Shown here: piece by piece, positions 32,253-43,217 of the stretch
Layout: each line of letters starts with the position of its first letter
How positions within the stretch are numbered: position 1 is the stretch's first letter
Assembly (NCBI GenBank): GCA_030407085.1
Contig: CM059583.1
Coordinates: 83,430,501-83,494,500 of the forward strand
Length of the DNA stretch: 64,000 bases
Reading direction: 5' to 3'
Source of the DNA: Trichopria drosophilae
Taxonomy: Eukaryota; Arthropoda; Insecta; Hymenoptera; Diapriidae
Position numbers and translations under genes: made by a program
Notes under the pieces: model-generated
What the model was told of the DNA's origin: nothing
The model's input: the letters and a program-made list of their open reading frames with translations, nothing else
The model's database searches: none

Positions 32253-32984
32253 TCAGTCGGTTTCGGTAAAGTTCGTGTGGTTCAGATAATGTCGTTCAGT
32301 GTAGTTTCGGTATGAGATTCGTGTAAGTTCGTGTAGGTATTGTAGTGTCCTTTTGGGGAGGGCGAATGAGTATCGGACGAGCACGGTTCCTCGACGGGTT
32401 CGTCGCAGGGCGCCGCGACCGCGTACGAAAGTCCCGACCGAGTCCGTCGCAAGGCAGCGCCCTCCGGAAGTCCTTGTCGAGTTCGTCGGCGGGCACCCCG
32501 TCTTTAGGAAGTCCTGGTAGAGTTCGTCGCCAGGCACCGCGTGCGTAAAGTCCTTGTCGAGCTCTTCATCGGGGAATCGCGCGTCGTCGCGTATAGGGGA
32601 ATCGAGTGTCGTCGCGTAGTTGGGAATCGCGAATAGAATTTGGCGTCCGTGATTTGGGGCGCGAGAGAGGGCGCGATGTACGTGGTGAACCATTCTCGTC
32701 GGCCGTGGTCGCGTAGTCTTTAGTCTGCGCCAGAGAATACCGCCCTCTCCCTTGCCGAGCCGGGTACTCGGGGCTGAGCTAGCGGGCACACCAGCGCGTG
32801 CGGAGCGCCCATAAATTTGTCGAGCTTCGGCTCGGCTGGCGCCCTCTCTTACCATCCGGCGCGCCGTGCGGATTTTTGTGGCCCCCCGGAAAGTTCGGTT
32901 TTTTGCAGGCGGCCACGAGCGACGACGACGGACGGGTGGAGGCGATGAAATCCGTGGTGGGGGTCACAATATAAAAGGCAGTTA
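32253..32984. other. GC-rich block with ~40-bp imperfect tandem repeats
   Basis: Between about 32385 and 32570, five imperfect ~40-bp units share AGTCCTTGTCGAGTTCGTCG and GGGCACC/GGCACCG. The rest is CpG-rich. A 200-codon minus-strand frame crosses it, but the repeat period is not a multiple of three and no domain is visible, so I do not call it a gene. Confidence 0.5.
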
Positions 32985-34990
32985 CATCAGAAATCGTTAT
33001 AAACAACGAGTATTTAAGCAATGATTACGTCGGGAATTGTTTCAAAACAATATTTTCCTTATTTCAGAGAAAATTTTTGAAGTGTACGCAAAATTTTTAC
33101 TTTTTAAAGAATTTTCTGCACGAGTAATACGCATTTTACAGAAATCGTTATAAACAACGAATATTTAAACAATGATTCCGTTGCGAATTGTTTCAGCACT
33201 ATGTTTTCCTTACTTCAAACAGTATTTTTGAAGTGTGTGCAAAATGTTAACTTCATAAAGAATTTCCTGCACTAGTTATCAGAAATCGTTATAAACAATG
33301 ATTATTCAAATAATGATTCCGTCCGAATTGTCTCAAAACGATATTTTTCGTATTTCAAATGGCATTTTTGAAGTGTATGCAAAATTTAAACTTTATAAAG
33401 AATATTGTGCACAAGTTGTACACATTTTACAGAAATCGTTATAAACAACGAGTATTTGAGCAATGATACCGTCGCGAATTGTCTCAAAACTGTATTTTCC
33501 TTTTTGAAACGGCATTTTTGAAATGTATGCAACATTTTCACTTTATAAAGAATTTCCTGCACTAGTTATTAGAAATCATTATAAACAATGATTATTTAAA
33601 AAATGATTCCGCTGCGAATTTTGTCAAAATGATATGTTACTTATTTCAGACAGTATTTTTGAAGTGTATGCAAAATTTCAACTTCGAAAAGAATTTTCTG
33701 CACTAGTTCTCAGAAATGGTTATAAACAACGAGTATTTCAGCAACGATTCTGTCACGAATTCCTTCAAAACTACGTTTTTCTTATTTCAAACCGTATTTT
33801 TGAAGTGTCTGCAAAATATTGAATTTAAGAAGAATGTTCTGCACAAGTTATACGCATTTTACAGAAATCATTATAAACAATCATTATTTAAACAATGATT
33901 CCGTCGCGATTTTTTTCTTTGAAAAGAAATGTCTGCAAAACTTATACGCATTTGACAGAAATCGTTATAAACATTGGTTAGTTAAACGATATTCGTTTTC
34001 TTTCAAACCGCATTTTTGAAGTGTATGCAAAATTTTAAATTTGAAAAGATTTTTTTGCACAAGTTATACGCATTTTACAGAAATCGTTGTAAACAATGAT
34101 TATTTAAACAACGATTCCGGTGCGAATTCTTACAAAACGATATTTTCCTTATTTCAAACAGTATTTTTGAGGTGTGTGCAAAATTTTAACTTCGAAAAGA
34201 ATTTTCTGCACTAGTTATCAGAAATTGTTAGAAACAACGAGTATTTTAGCAATGATTACGTCGCGAATTATTTCAAAACGATATTTATCTTATTTTAACC
34301 GAATTTTTGAAGTGTATGCAAAATTTTACATTTAAAAAGAATTTTCTGCACGAGTAACACGAATTTCAAAGAAATCGTCATAAACAATGATTATTTCAAC
34401 AATAATTCCGCCGCCAATTTTTACAAAACGATATTTTCCATATTTCAAACAGTAATTTTGAGATGTATGCAAAATTTGAATTTCGAAAAGAATTGTCTGG
34501 ACTAGTTATCAGAAATCGTTATAAACAACGAGAATTTAAGCAATAATTCCATCGCGAATTATTTCAAAACTATATTTTTCTTATTTCAGGAGGTATTTTT
34601 GAAGTGTATGGCAAAGTTTAACTTTATAAAAAATTTTGTGCACAAATTGTATGCATTTTACAGATATTGTTATGAAGAATGATTATTTAAACAATGATTC
34701 CGTTTGAAATTGTCGCAGAACGATATTTATTTTATTTCAAACCGTATTTTTGAAGTGTATGCAAAATTTTCACTTTGTAAAGAATTTCCTGCTCAAGTTA
34801 TCAGAAATAGTTATTAACAACGATTATTTAAGTAACGATTCCACCGCGAATTGTCTCAAAACCATATTTATAATAACAAAAACCGTATTTTTGCAGTGTA
34901 AACAAAATTTTTACTTTTTAAGTATGTTAGCAATGATTACGTCACGATTTATTTCAAAACGATATTTTTCTTATTTTAACCGAATTTTTG
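32985..34990. repeat. ~140-150-bp satellite, block B (about 14 units)
   Basis: Tandem, quite diverged units, alternating between about 140 bp and about 150 bp (the longer form adds an ACGCATTTTAC piece). Shared motifs are AGAAATCGTTATAAACAACG, CAATGATTCCGTCGCGAATT and TTTTTGAAGTGTATGCAAAA. Same family and orientation as block A at 22743-23235, about 10 kb away. Frames through it are meaningless. Confidence 0.85.
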
Positions 34991-35278
34991 AAGTGTGAAT
35001 ACAGTTTTTAGTATGATATTTACCACTGTTAACGTTTACTTTTGAAATTTCTGACGAATTTTTTTATTTATACAGTACACAATTTTCTTTTATAAATCTT
35101 GTGTATATAATATGTACTATTAATCTTTAGTTTACGGTATATTTAAATTTTCCCATATATATATATATATATATAATTTGAATTAAAAATAGGTTAGGTT
35201 TCACCTATTTTGATATCTGCCGATTAAACATTCCAGGTTCCAATTTCTTAACAAATTTGATACAAAATCATCCATGTT
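34991..35278. other. AT-rich linker
   Basis: Contains a short TA tract near 35157-35175. Nothing else recognised. Confidence 0.4.
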
Positions 35279-35547
35279 TTACCCTGGTGAAAATTTCTCA
35301 TTCAATCCGATTGGGCAATCCGCAATTTGTTCCCGACCTAATCAGTTCTAAACGGACCTAATCAGACACCTTTGCACCCTCTCGAAACGGACCTAATGAG
35401 ACCGAAACGGATTCAAACTGTTCTAAACGGACCTAATCCGACAATGAAATTTTCCAAAATTTTAAATTTATATAAAAATTAATTTCTTTTTATTTTTTTT
35501 TTATATTTTAAAGTTTTTTTTTGATAATTTAATTATCTTTAAAAAAT

Positions 35548-35622
35548 CTGTTCTCAAGCGGTCACGCATCCAAGTAGTATTCCCCAACAAGAATGCTTAA
35601 CAAGGAAGAATGACCGCGCGCG
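35548..35622 (-). pseudogene. 5S rRNA-like 3' half (possible SINE3-type or 5S pseudogene)
   Basis: The minus strand reads GTTAAGCA, then ACTTGGATGCGTGACCGCTT and GAGAACA, closely matching the box A and intermediate element/box C parts of animal 5S rRNA genes in the right order. The 5' half is not recognisable, and the middle (TTCTTGTTGGGGAATACT) is diverged. It could be a 5S-derived SINE head or a degenerate 5S copy. An intact 5S gene is ruled out by the missing 5' half. Confidence 0.5.
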
Positions 35623-35837
35623 TCACGGACCACTGGTCTACTACTGTCGATCACTACTTATATCGTAATATGATATTTGTGTCACACGTTAAAATTTTTA
35701 AAAATTCTTCAATATCTCGAAAACGGTGAGAAATACGTGAAATCTGACAAAATTTTGAAGGTTATCAAAAGGGGGGATGACTTCGAGCTAACTAATGCAT
35801 ACATGAAAGAGAATTTTGAAAATTTACAAAATTGAAA

Positions 35838-36330
35838 ATTCCGATTCGTTCCGAATGAGGGGTCCGATTGAAACCGTTTGAAATGCCTATCTGGATTGAT
35901 TCCGATTCGTTCCGAATGAGAGGTCCGATTGAGACCTTTTGACATTTCCACTTCAGATTAAATCCGATTCGTTCCGATTGATAGTTCGGATTGAAACCGT
36001 TTGAGTTTTCTACCTCGGAATGATTCCGAATCATTCCGATTGACTGTTCGGATTGAAACCGTTAGAAATATATGCTTTCCATTAAATCCGATTCGTTCCG
36101 AATGAGGGTTCCGATTGAGACCGTTTGACATTTCCACTTCAGATCGAATCCGATTCGTTCCGATTGACAGTTCGGATTGAAACCGTTTGAAATGTCTACC
36201 TGGATTGATTCCGTTTCGTTCCGATTGATCGTTCGGAATGAGTCCGATTAATTCTGAATAAATGATCGGATTGAATCCGTTTGAAATGTCGCCCTCGGAT
36301 CGAATCCGATTCATTCCGAATAAAAATTCC
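35838..36330. repeat. ~61-bp minisatellite (about 8 units)
   Basis: Units share GATTCCGATTCGTTCCGAAT, CCGATTGAAACCGTTTGA and a CTACCTC/CCACTTCA spacer. It lies inside the TTACCCTGGT element; its GGTCCGATTGAA motif also appears in the element's subterminal arms, so it probably grew from them. Confidence 0.75.
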
Positions 36331-36465
36331 GATTGCAACCGATTGAAACCGACGTCCGATTGAGTCCGATTGTATCGGGGACAAATTGCGGATTGAAACC
36401 GAATAGGTCTGATCGAGTCTCATTAGGTCCGATTGAAGTTCAATCGGAAATTTTTACCAGGGTAA

Positions 36466-37727
36466 CGTTTGGTACCAACAAATAATTGTACCAAGCAGTC
36501 ATTGCACGAATTACAATAAGCGCACCGGCTCGAATCGATTTAACTCGACTCTTGATGCGTCGATACGATTCTAGTGGAAAGTGAATTTAATTCTCGTGTA
36601 GCGCAGAAACTACTCAACTCATGTGTCAAAATTATTCTACACCTCACGAGTAGTTATTACGCTACAGTTTGCCTGTTAATTTTACGCATTTTTTCTCTCC
36701 GTGTACGTCCACGTCGTTGTTCCTGGGTAACGCTAAAATTATGGATTCTTATAAAAAAATCTGAGTATTTCAACAAATTTCCCACCATTAATGACAAACT
36801 AAAACGTAAACCTGGAATGTGCTCTTAAAAAAATCATAACTTGAGAACGGAAAGTCTCCATAATTTTTTTTTTTTTAAATTAAAGGTGAAACATTTTCTT
36901 ATCCACTGACATATCAAATTCTTTTTGAAAATCCCGAGAACGTTGCTAAAATTTTAGTTGAAAAATATTTTTGCCCAATTTTCTAACAAGTTAAAAAAAA
37001 AGGTAATATTTTTTATTTTTAATTAAAAACGCTTAAATTTATGAACAAAATGCACATAGTCCCGTTTAAATTCGATACTTTAAAAAAAATATATATATCA
37101 GTTTTAATAAATTCAATAAATATGACGTCGCGGCCGCCATTTTGAAACTTTTAAAAAACTAATATATTAAGTTGTTTTTCATGTCGATACCTATAAAATA
37201 TTCAATTTTCGTTGAATTCGGGGATATCGACCTCCGTTTTGATATAGTTCATGTAGAATGACTCCTCTGCTACATAAAAACTGTTACATAGTATTTATAA
37301 ACTAATGTATACATACCCGCTACGTGACTAAAATGGGGGATACATAAACATTACGGAGTATATACATGGTGGGCATTCCATGTGTAATCGGTAACTTTTT
37401 TTTCAGAATTTGTAATTTTAGTTATATCATTTATTTACCGATAGTGCATGCAAAAGAAGTATTCTTAACCGTGTACAACATTTTTTTTCGACTACAGTGA
37501 AAGTTGTGAGTATATTTAGCAAAATGTTTGCCCGCAATGTTTAATTTATTTAAACACAAAAATGTAATGATGCCTTTTGTAGTTTTTAATGCCTTTTCTT
37601 GTGAGAATATTCGCGTTGACGTGTTATTGCAGGATGCGTTTAAAAAATCGTTTAAAATGTTGTAATGTACATTTTTCAAAGGAAGGACCCATTTTAAAAT
37701 TCTGAAAAAATTCAGAAAAACAAATGC
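36466..37727. other. AT-rich region, no supported gene
   Basis: Contains A- and T-runs and CCGCCATTTTGAAACTTTT, common in insect non-autonomous elements. 36695-36745 resembles part of the centre of the piggyBac foldback (CCACGTCGTTGTTCCTGGGT). The minus frame 37431-37679 is in phase with the gene fragment to its right but is separated from it by a stop. Confidence 0.4.
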
Positions 37728-38117
37728 TCAATATATCGCTTTTATGGCAGTACAGTTGAAATTATGGTTATAGATCAGCTTACAATTACAAAATCGATCT
37801 GAAAAATTGTGAATAAATGTAAATGAGTTCATCAATTTTTCGTATTCTTTATGAAAATACATTATTCTTCCAGTTACTGTTTTATGAGATGCAGCAGGAA
37901 TTGATGCCTCTTCGTACAATTCTACGATATTAACAGCAACAACTTTCGCAATTTCAAGATTTGGAGTTTTAGGAGACAATTCCTTAATGTGTACAACATT
38001 ATATTTTTCCTCAAACCAAGCAAGAAGCACATCTTTATAAGTGGGTAACTGATTTTTTGGCATACTGCACGACGCGCCTAGTATTGGACAGGTAAAAGAA
38101 CTTCGAGTGGAAGTCAT
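37728..38117 (-). CDS. Unnamed arthropod-type protein, N-terminal exon-like ORF (129 aa)
   Basis: ATG 38117 has a good context (AAACATGAC). The protein begins MTSTRSSFTCPI, then LPTYKDVLLAWFEEKYN, a predicted helical stretch and EEASIPAASHKTVTGRIMYF, ending in a Cys-containing FCNCK patch. This LPTxxDVL...SIPxxSxKxV pattern resembles the N-terminus of a multicopy uncharacterised arthropod family whose next segment carries clustered Cys. That resemblance is from memory and not tested. The ORF stops soon after FCNCK, so it is either a lone exon or a truncated copy. Function unknown. Confidence 0.4.
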   Translation of the reverse strand: MTSTRSSFTCPILGASCSMPKNQLPTYKDVLLAWFEEKYNVVHIKELSPKTPNLEIAKVVAVNIVELYEEASIPAASHKTVTGRIMYFHKEYEKLMNSFTFIHNFSDRFCNCKLIYNHNFNCTAIKAIY

Positions 38118-38890
38118 GTTTATCTCAAATACTTGAAAGCAAATTCAGATAATGCCGAAAGACTCGAGGAGTCAAGATAAAAACGAAAACATGAACAAGA
38201 TCAACGCAATAATTAAAATCTAAACATCGTATTTTATAAACATACATCGGGAGAACTAAAGAGCGACTTTGTCTTTTCTACCATATCTCCTGCCAGCGAT
38301 CAGTTCCCTCATATAGTAAATCTATACTATCTAGCGCATTCGCCGATCATTAATTTATCTGCCTGTTATTGGTGATATTGATAATGGAAAAAAGCAAGTA
38401 ATGGTTCGGAATATCGGTACGAACGGGGTAAAAAATAATTCTATGAAGGGAATTCTACCAGTCATGCAAACAGTTGAGTTTCTTCTAATGGGTGAAAAAC
38501 ATTGAGTAACAGCTCGCTGCGAAATTGGCCAAGAAGGCAAGGCATATCACGAATATCGACTTGCTTTCTTTCGTCATAACAGTCGACGTTCACACTGCCG
38601 ACACTTGAACTAAATCTTTCAGAACTTTACTTTTGGACTTTAGCGACATCTAGCTTCCCAAAGAAGTAATTTAAATTTATTTAATATGCTCTGTTCATCT
38701 TATTCTTTCTTGGTATTTCTTTAATATATACAGAAAAAATCAGTACAGTTGCAACATTTTCTACATATTACCATTTAAAAGTATCATACCCGTTGGGTAT
38801 GCAACCAATTTTTGGATTGAAAGAGCTACACATGAAGCTAATAATAGAGAAATAATGCTTCTGACTTTTGATCGACGGATATACATTTTC
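38118..38890. other. No supported gene
   Basis: Mixed AT-rich sequence upstream of the 129-aa ORF. A promoter is possible but I see no clear element. Confidence 0.4.
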
Positions 38891-39160
38891 TTACTCCGTA
38901 AATTCCATTCGTAAAATTAAACAAAAATTTACCATTTTCAACAATATCACAGAAGATACCTCTCCCTTTCCGTAAAGATATATCTCTTTGTTGATAACCT
39001 GAACAGTGTGAAATAGTATTTTAACGTCTTTAGACCAAGTATGCTCATAAATAGGATATAATACACCAGCACCCGCTACGTATATATTTTCATGCAAATT
39101 TCGAGCATTCAAGTACTCGGCGGGGATAGTAAATATTATCCGATCGGGTTCAACATTCGG
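38891..39160 (-). CDS. Exon-like fragment of an unnamed protein
   Basis: The frame is open from about 39160 and protein-like: VEPDRIIFTIPAEYL, NIYVAGAGVLYPIYEHTW, ILFHTVQVINKEIYLYG. After KGE a donor-like GTATCT follows, so the coding part may end near 38965. No family recognised. It lies on the same strand as neighbouring fragments and may belong with them to one broken gene. Confidence 0.3.
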   Translation of the reverse strand, partial: PNVEPDRIIFTIPAEYLNARNLHENIYVAGAGVLYPIYEHTWSKDVKILFHTVQVINKEIYLYGKGEVSSVILLKMVNFCLILRMEFTE

Positions 39161-39653
39161 GCCCTTTCATTTTATGGGGGACCACAACTTTTCCGCGCCC
39201 CGCCGAATCCGAACTCTTAATTTTGTGTGTTTTCGGTACACCCTACTACCTATGCCTCCGATGTCTAATATGCTACCGTCACAAGCACAAACCCGTAAGT
39301 CACCCGTTGTATTTTATCTGATCAAAATTCTACAAAAAAATGGTTTGGTTTGGCATTCTCTACATACAAGTATTATTCTTAAATCAAAATATCGACTTTC
39401 AAAAATTGTACGTTTTCCCCGTTGGGCAAAAAGGCCGTTTAAGCGTCGAGCGAGTTAGGGACCATCCATAAACTGCGTAGATCTTTTTTGGCATTTTTTG
39501 TTTTCATGATGAGTACAGACGCATACAGTATACGTTCCGCTGCTTCCAGCAACAACACAGTGACATGGCCTAACCTGAGAAAATTTCGTAAATCAATTTT
39601 CTCATTTAGATACTTATCTGGAAATGCATAAGAATGTAATATAGAAAGATTAC

Positions 39654-40253
39654 TCAAAGTAAGTGACGATTGTACCTGTTCTCGAGATCCATCTTCTTTG
39701 CATACTGAAACAAAATCCTTCTTCCGGGTAAAAGATGGCTATTCTTATCATCTTTGTAGAATGCTTTGGCAAGAATTTCTATTTCAGTGCTCATTTTTCT
39801 GCCCCCTTTTTTTGGATGTGGTGATTTTAAAATGCCATTATCCTTTGATAACGGTTTTGGTTTTCGAGCCTCGTGTTCTGATGCATGACATTCAGTAGCT
39901 ACTTTTATTCCACTCCTCATGGTGATTCGGCTGATCAAATTGTGCATTTTATTTTGAAGCCCTTCCACCAGTCGTTTACAAATTTGGTACCGAAATCTGG
40001 GAGTATTTACCGGTCATGATGGAAGCTGCCTTTCGCTCATGAGTCTTCCTGATCGCGGCGGATCGAGAATGTCTCGTAATGTGAGGATTGAGGATTGTGA
40101 GGATTTTCTGAATGCGCAAGGCTTTTCGGTGGAAGCCTTTTTGAGAGATTTCGCGATTGTGCTTGAGTGTCGATGACAGTGGATGTAGAATCTGTGACAT
40201 CCATTGATGAGTGTTTGGATGTGTCGATCGGTTTCTAGAGACTTGGAGTTCAA
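39654..40253 (-). pseudogene. Fragment of an unnamed protein, one in-frame TGA
   Basis: The frame from 40253 (SLETDRHIQTLINGC) runs to TGA 40014-40016 and continues in phase: RYQICKRLVEGLQNKMHNLI, then EIEILAKAFYKDDKNSHLLP. It ends at a donor-like CAG/GTACAA just before 39657. The next in-phase-looking block on this strand (about 39600-39440, EKIDLRNFLRLGH) follows an acceptor-like CATTTCCAG but does not join in frame. Probably a decayed spliced gene or an element's coding remnant. Confidence 0.3.
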
Positions 40254-40269
40254 AGGGAAGGAAGGTCAA

Positions 40270-41660
40270 ATTCGAAGGATAATGAAGTTGACGCCCGTAT
40301 GCATATACGGGAGATTTGTGGATTCGTGGCCGATGACAAACGAGGATAAATCAACTTCTGCTCGAAAGCTGATGTGAGGGTAGGTGGGAACCATGGCTGT
40401 TCGAAGCACGATGCGAGATTCATATCGGTGAGATATAAAATATTATCAGGATCATGTAATTACCGATTACCGCGGAGAAATTTATTACTGAAAAGAAACA
40501 GCGCAATTTTAGAACTTCGATCGAAGTGTCGCACGTTCGTATTTTGTCTAAAATTAGATGCCGTTCGTTCTCTGCATGACACTAGTAATATGAAAATTGA
40601 CTAGAAAAACAAATGGCACCCGGCATCGATTGTAATCGCGACAGTTTATCACCACATGTTGTACCGTTTAGTTTATAAATTAACTTAATACCGACTGGTT
40701 TGGTAAATTATTATTGTTTACTGCAAATTTAAGAGGGTTTTGAACAACGAATACAATATTAATTAATTGTTTAGTGGAATTTTGTAATTTGCTATTCGTC
40801 ATTCTGAGTTCAGAGCGACACTACCAGTCGATGCGATAATGTTTTGTTTAGCGAAATATGGTATTTTTAGACAATCGTCAGTTTGATTCGGTCTGTGAAC
40901 GAAAACGTTTATCAGCATTGAGTGCAGTAACAACGTCTAGCAATTTCAATAATCTAACCTTACTTTCATATTTAATATAAACATGTTTGCTGACAATTAA
41001 TTAATTGTTTAAATCGAAATATTCATTTCCTCAAATTATCGATATACATTATATACATTAATTTTTTTGTTACAACTCCATAAGACTTATAGAAAAGTCT
41101 TTGTGGAGCCGAAATTTCGAAAAATATCGACTAATTTTATAAAAAAAGTAGCCGAATATTACAGTCGATTTCTGTTGACATGAATTTTATTTGGAACTCT
41201 AAGTTCCCAATTTTCCACCGATTGCCATGAACATTTTTTTACAACTCCATGAAAGGCATAAAAAAGTCCTTATGGAACTATAATTTTAAATAACATCTCT
41301 AAATTGTCTAAATAAATATTTATTTGATATTGCATAAGTTCTGAGTTTAACTGCTAGCGCTGCGATAGGTTCATGCCGCAATGTTTCAATGACGCCACAA
41401 AATCAAGAAAAAATGTAAGTTATATGGCGGACAGACACCCAGTTGTTTGTCTGTCATATATGGATTCGGCAGTCTGTTGTTTGAACATTTCGCGCCGCGC
41501 CGTTCAACAATTTTCCGTTCGTGCGGGGAGTATATATTCATTTAGTTATTGTTTTGTGATATACATATCGTGCATCTCTGAATATACTTCGATCGGTCTC
41601 TCCATCACGAAGAGGACGTGAAATCGGTAGAAAAGATGAGGAGGAGGAGGACACTACCGC
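40270..41660. other. No supported gene; short tandem duplication
   Basis: AT-rich. 41060-41130 and 41230-41300 are diverged copies around ACAACTCCAT...AAAAGTC. The right end (41590-41660) has GAGGAGGAGG purine runs just outside the LTR. Confidence 0.4.
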
Positions 41661-43140
41661 TGTAACGTTCATATTAACAAAAAAGGAGAGAAGGAGCTGT
41701 GGAGAGAAGGAGCCAACATTTTTTAATTGTTGTAAACTAAAGAAAACGAATGAGTGAAAATACCGGCACCGGCGCGAAAATCATGACTGCCTCGCACGTG
41801 CGACAGACGACCGCCATGATCAACATCACCTCACCTGCTTTGATGATACACCAGATGATTGACGATACGACACTTCGGGCGCGGTCAGAGAATGCGCTAT
41901 GCGGAATACGGACGAATCAAGCAGGAGTGGCGCGGGATTTAAATGTGACGGGCGGGCTGTCAGAATGAAATGAAACAATGACATTTGAAAAACTGACAGT
42001 TCCGTTCATAATTCCATGTAATAACTGAGCGGGTTGGGTGCACCCCGAGCGGGTCAAAGCTTATAAATAAGACTCCCGGGGATGTACTCGCTCTCTCTAT
42101 TTGGCCGATCAACCTACGACGCGGACACCTTCTTCCGGACCCCCATATCTGCAGCCACGAGGTCACAAAGTCCGGTCCGGACTCCTAGCAGTTTTCTGGA
42201 CATATACCTGTGGTGTTCTTCGTCGACTTCGACGAACCCGGTCGCAAACTCCCTCACTTTCCATTAACCACCTGGGAACCGAATTTAGCCGTCTGCTTCT
42301 CCTTTCGAAGTTCGCGAAGGTGCAGGAAGCACGGACGGCTACAACAGGGTACCCGAGGGACTCGCTCACCTATCCGACCTTCACTTCGACCCGCGGATCC
42401 GACGACCGTAATCGCGACAAAAAAAGGAAAGAATCATAAGCCGAAGGAGAACCAAACTTCAATCGACAGGACCAAAATTGCGAGAGAGACGACAGCAATG
42501 AAGATGGACCAAACATGAAGACGACGCTCCTTCTCTCCATTTAATAGCGAGCGGTGATCCAAATAGAATATTATGTAACTTATTCGTTCGTCATAATTAT
42601 GGTTTTCACATAAGTTATTCGCTTGACCTAATTTATTCGTTTTGACTTAATTTTGTCCGTGTAATTTATTCGTTTTTGACTGAATTTTATCCGGGTAATT
42701 TATTCGTATTTGACTTTATTTTATCCGCGTAATTTATTCGGTTTTGACTTGATTTTATCCGCGTAAATTATTCCTTTGAACAGAATTTTGTTCGCGTAAT
42801 TTATCCGCTTCTTTTGTTTGGCATGTTCATTTTTATCTGTTTTTTGACTCAGCGAATTTTACGATTAAGGATATATGAAATAATGTAAAGTAGGCTGCGA
42901 TATACGAAAGACGTACAGAATTGCGACGAAATAAATATTTAGAAGAAGTGATGTGATGAATATAAATATATGTGTACAGCTTGTATGTTTAGTGTAATTG
43001 TAATAATTGATTGTGCCACACGAATATTATTGTTAATGTATAATAAATGATCTCCATGCAATTGTCAATGAAGAATAAAATAAAATGTTCTTCTAAATAT
43101 CATGATTATAAATAATAAAAAATAAGTTTTAATTGTTACA
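41661..43140 (+). repeat. 5' LTR of Ty3/Gypsy element 2 (Osvaldo-like), 1.48 kb
   Basis: It begins TGTAACGTTC and ends AATTGTTACA, so the ends are inverted TGTAAC/GTTACA. A TATAAATAA box lies at 42062-42070 with a GC-rich leader after it. A tRNA-Lys-type primer site starts two bases beyond the LTR. Tandem TTATTCGTTTTTGACTTAAT-type units (about 42580-42810) form an internal repeat. Frames inside (for example 42101-42439) are not genes. The 3' LTR is not in the window. Confidence 0.65.
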
Positions 43141-43142
43141 AA

Positions 43143-43166
43143 TGGCGCTCAACTAAAGGGCTCGAA
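43143..43166 (+). promoter_or_regulatory. Primer binding site, tRNA-Lys type
   Basis: TGGCGCTCAAC followed by GGGCTCGAA matches most of the complement of the 3' end of insect tRNA-Lys (CTT), the primer used by Osvaldo-like elements, with a few mismatches. It lies two bases from the LTR end. Confidence 0.6.
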
Positions 43167-43217
43167 AAGAAAAGAAAATAGCTCTTTTCGTGAATCCACG
43201 GAATTATTGACAATTGC

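Larger units (their letters stand above)
35279..36465. mobile_element. MITE/foldback with TTACCCTGGT ends
   Basis: TTACCCTGGTGAAAATTTC at 35279 is mirrored by GAAATTTTTACCAGGGTAA ending at 36465. The subterminal parts are also inverted: CAATCCGCAATTTGTTCCCG on the left, and on the right GGGGACAAATTGCGGATTG. The interior holds a 61-bp minisatellite and an unrelated AT-rich insert with a 5S-like stretch. Non-coding. Confidence 0.6.

Noticed and set aside
32253..32855. 200-codon minus-strand frame
   Set aside because: Arises in CpG-rich DNA crossing a ~40-bp tandem repeat whose period is not a multiple of three; no recognisable domain.
33634..34998. Short plus-strand frames in the ~140-bp satellite
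   Set aside because: Repeat-derived, frame changes from unit to unit.
42082..42518. Overlapping frames of 61-112 codons
   Set aside because: Lie within the proposed 5' LTR leader after its TATA box; no domain and overlapping on both strands.
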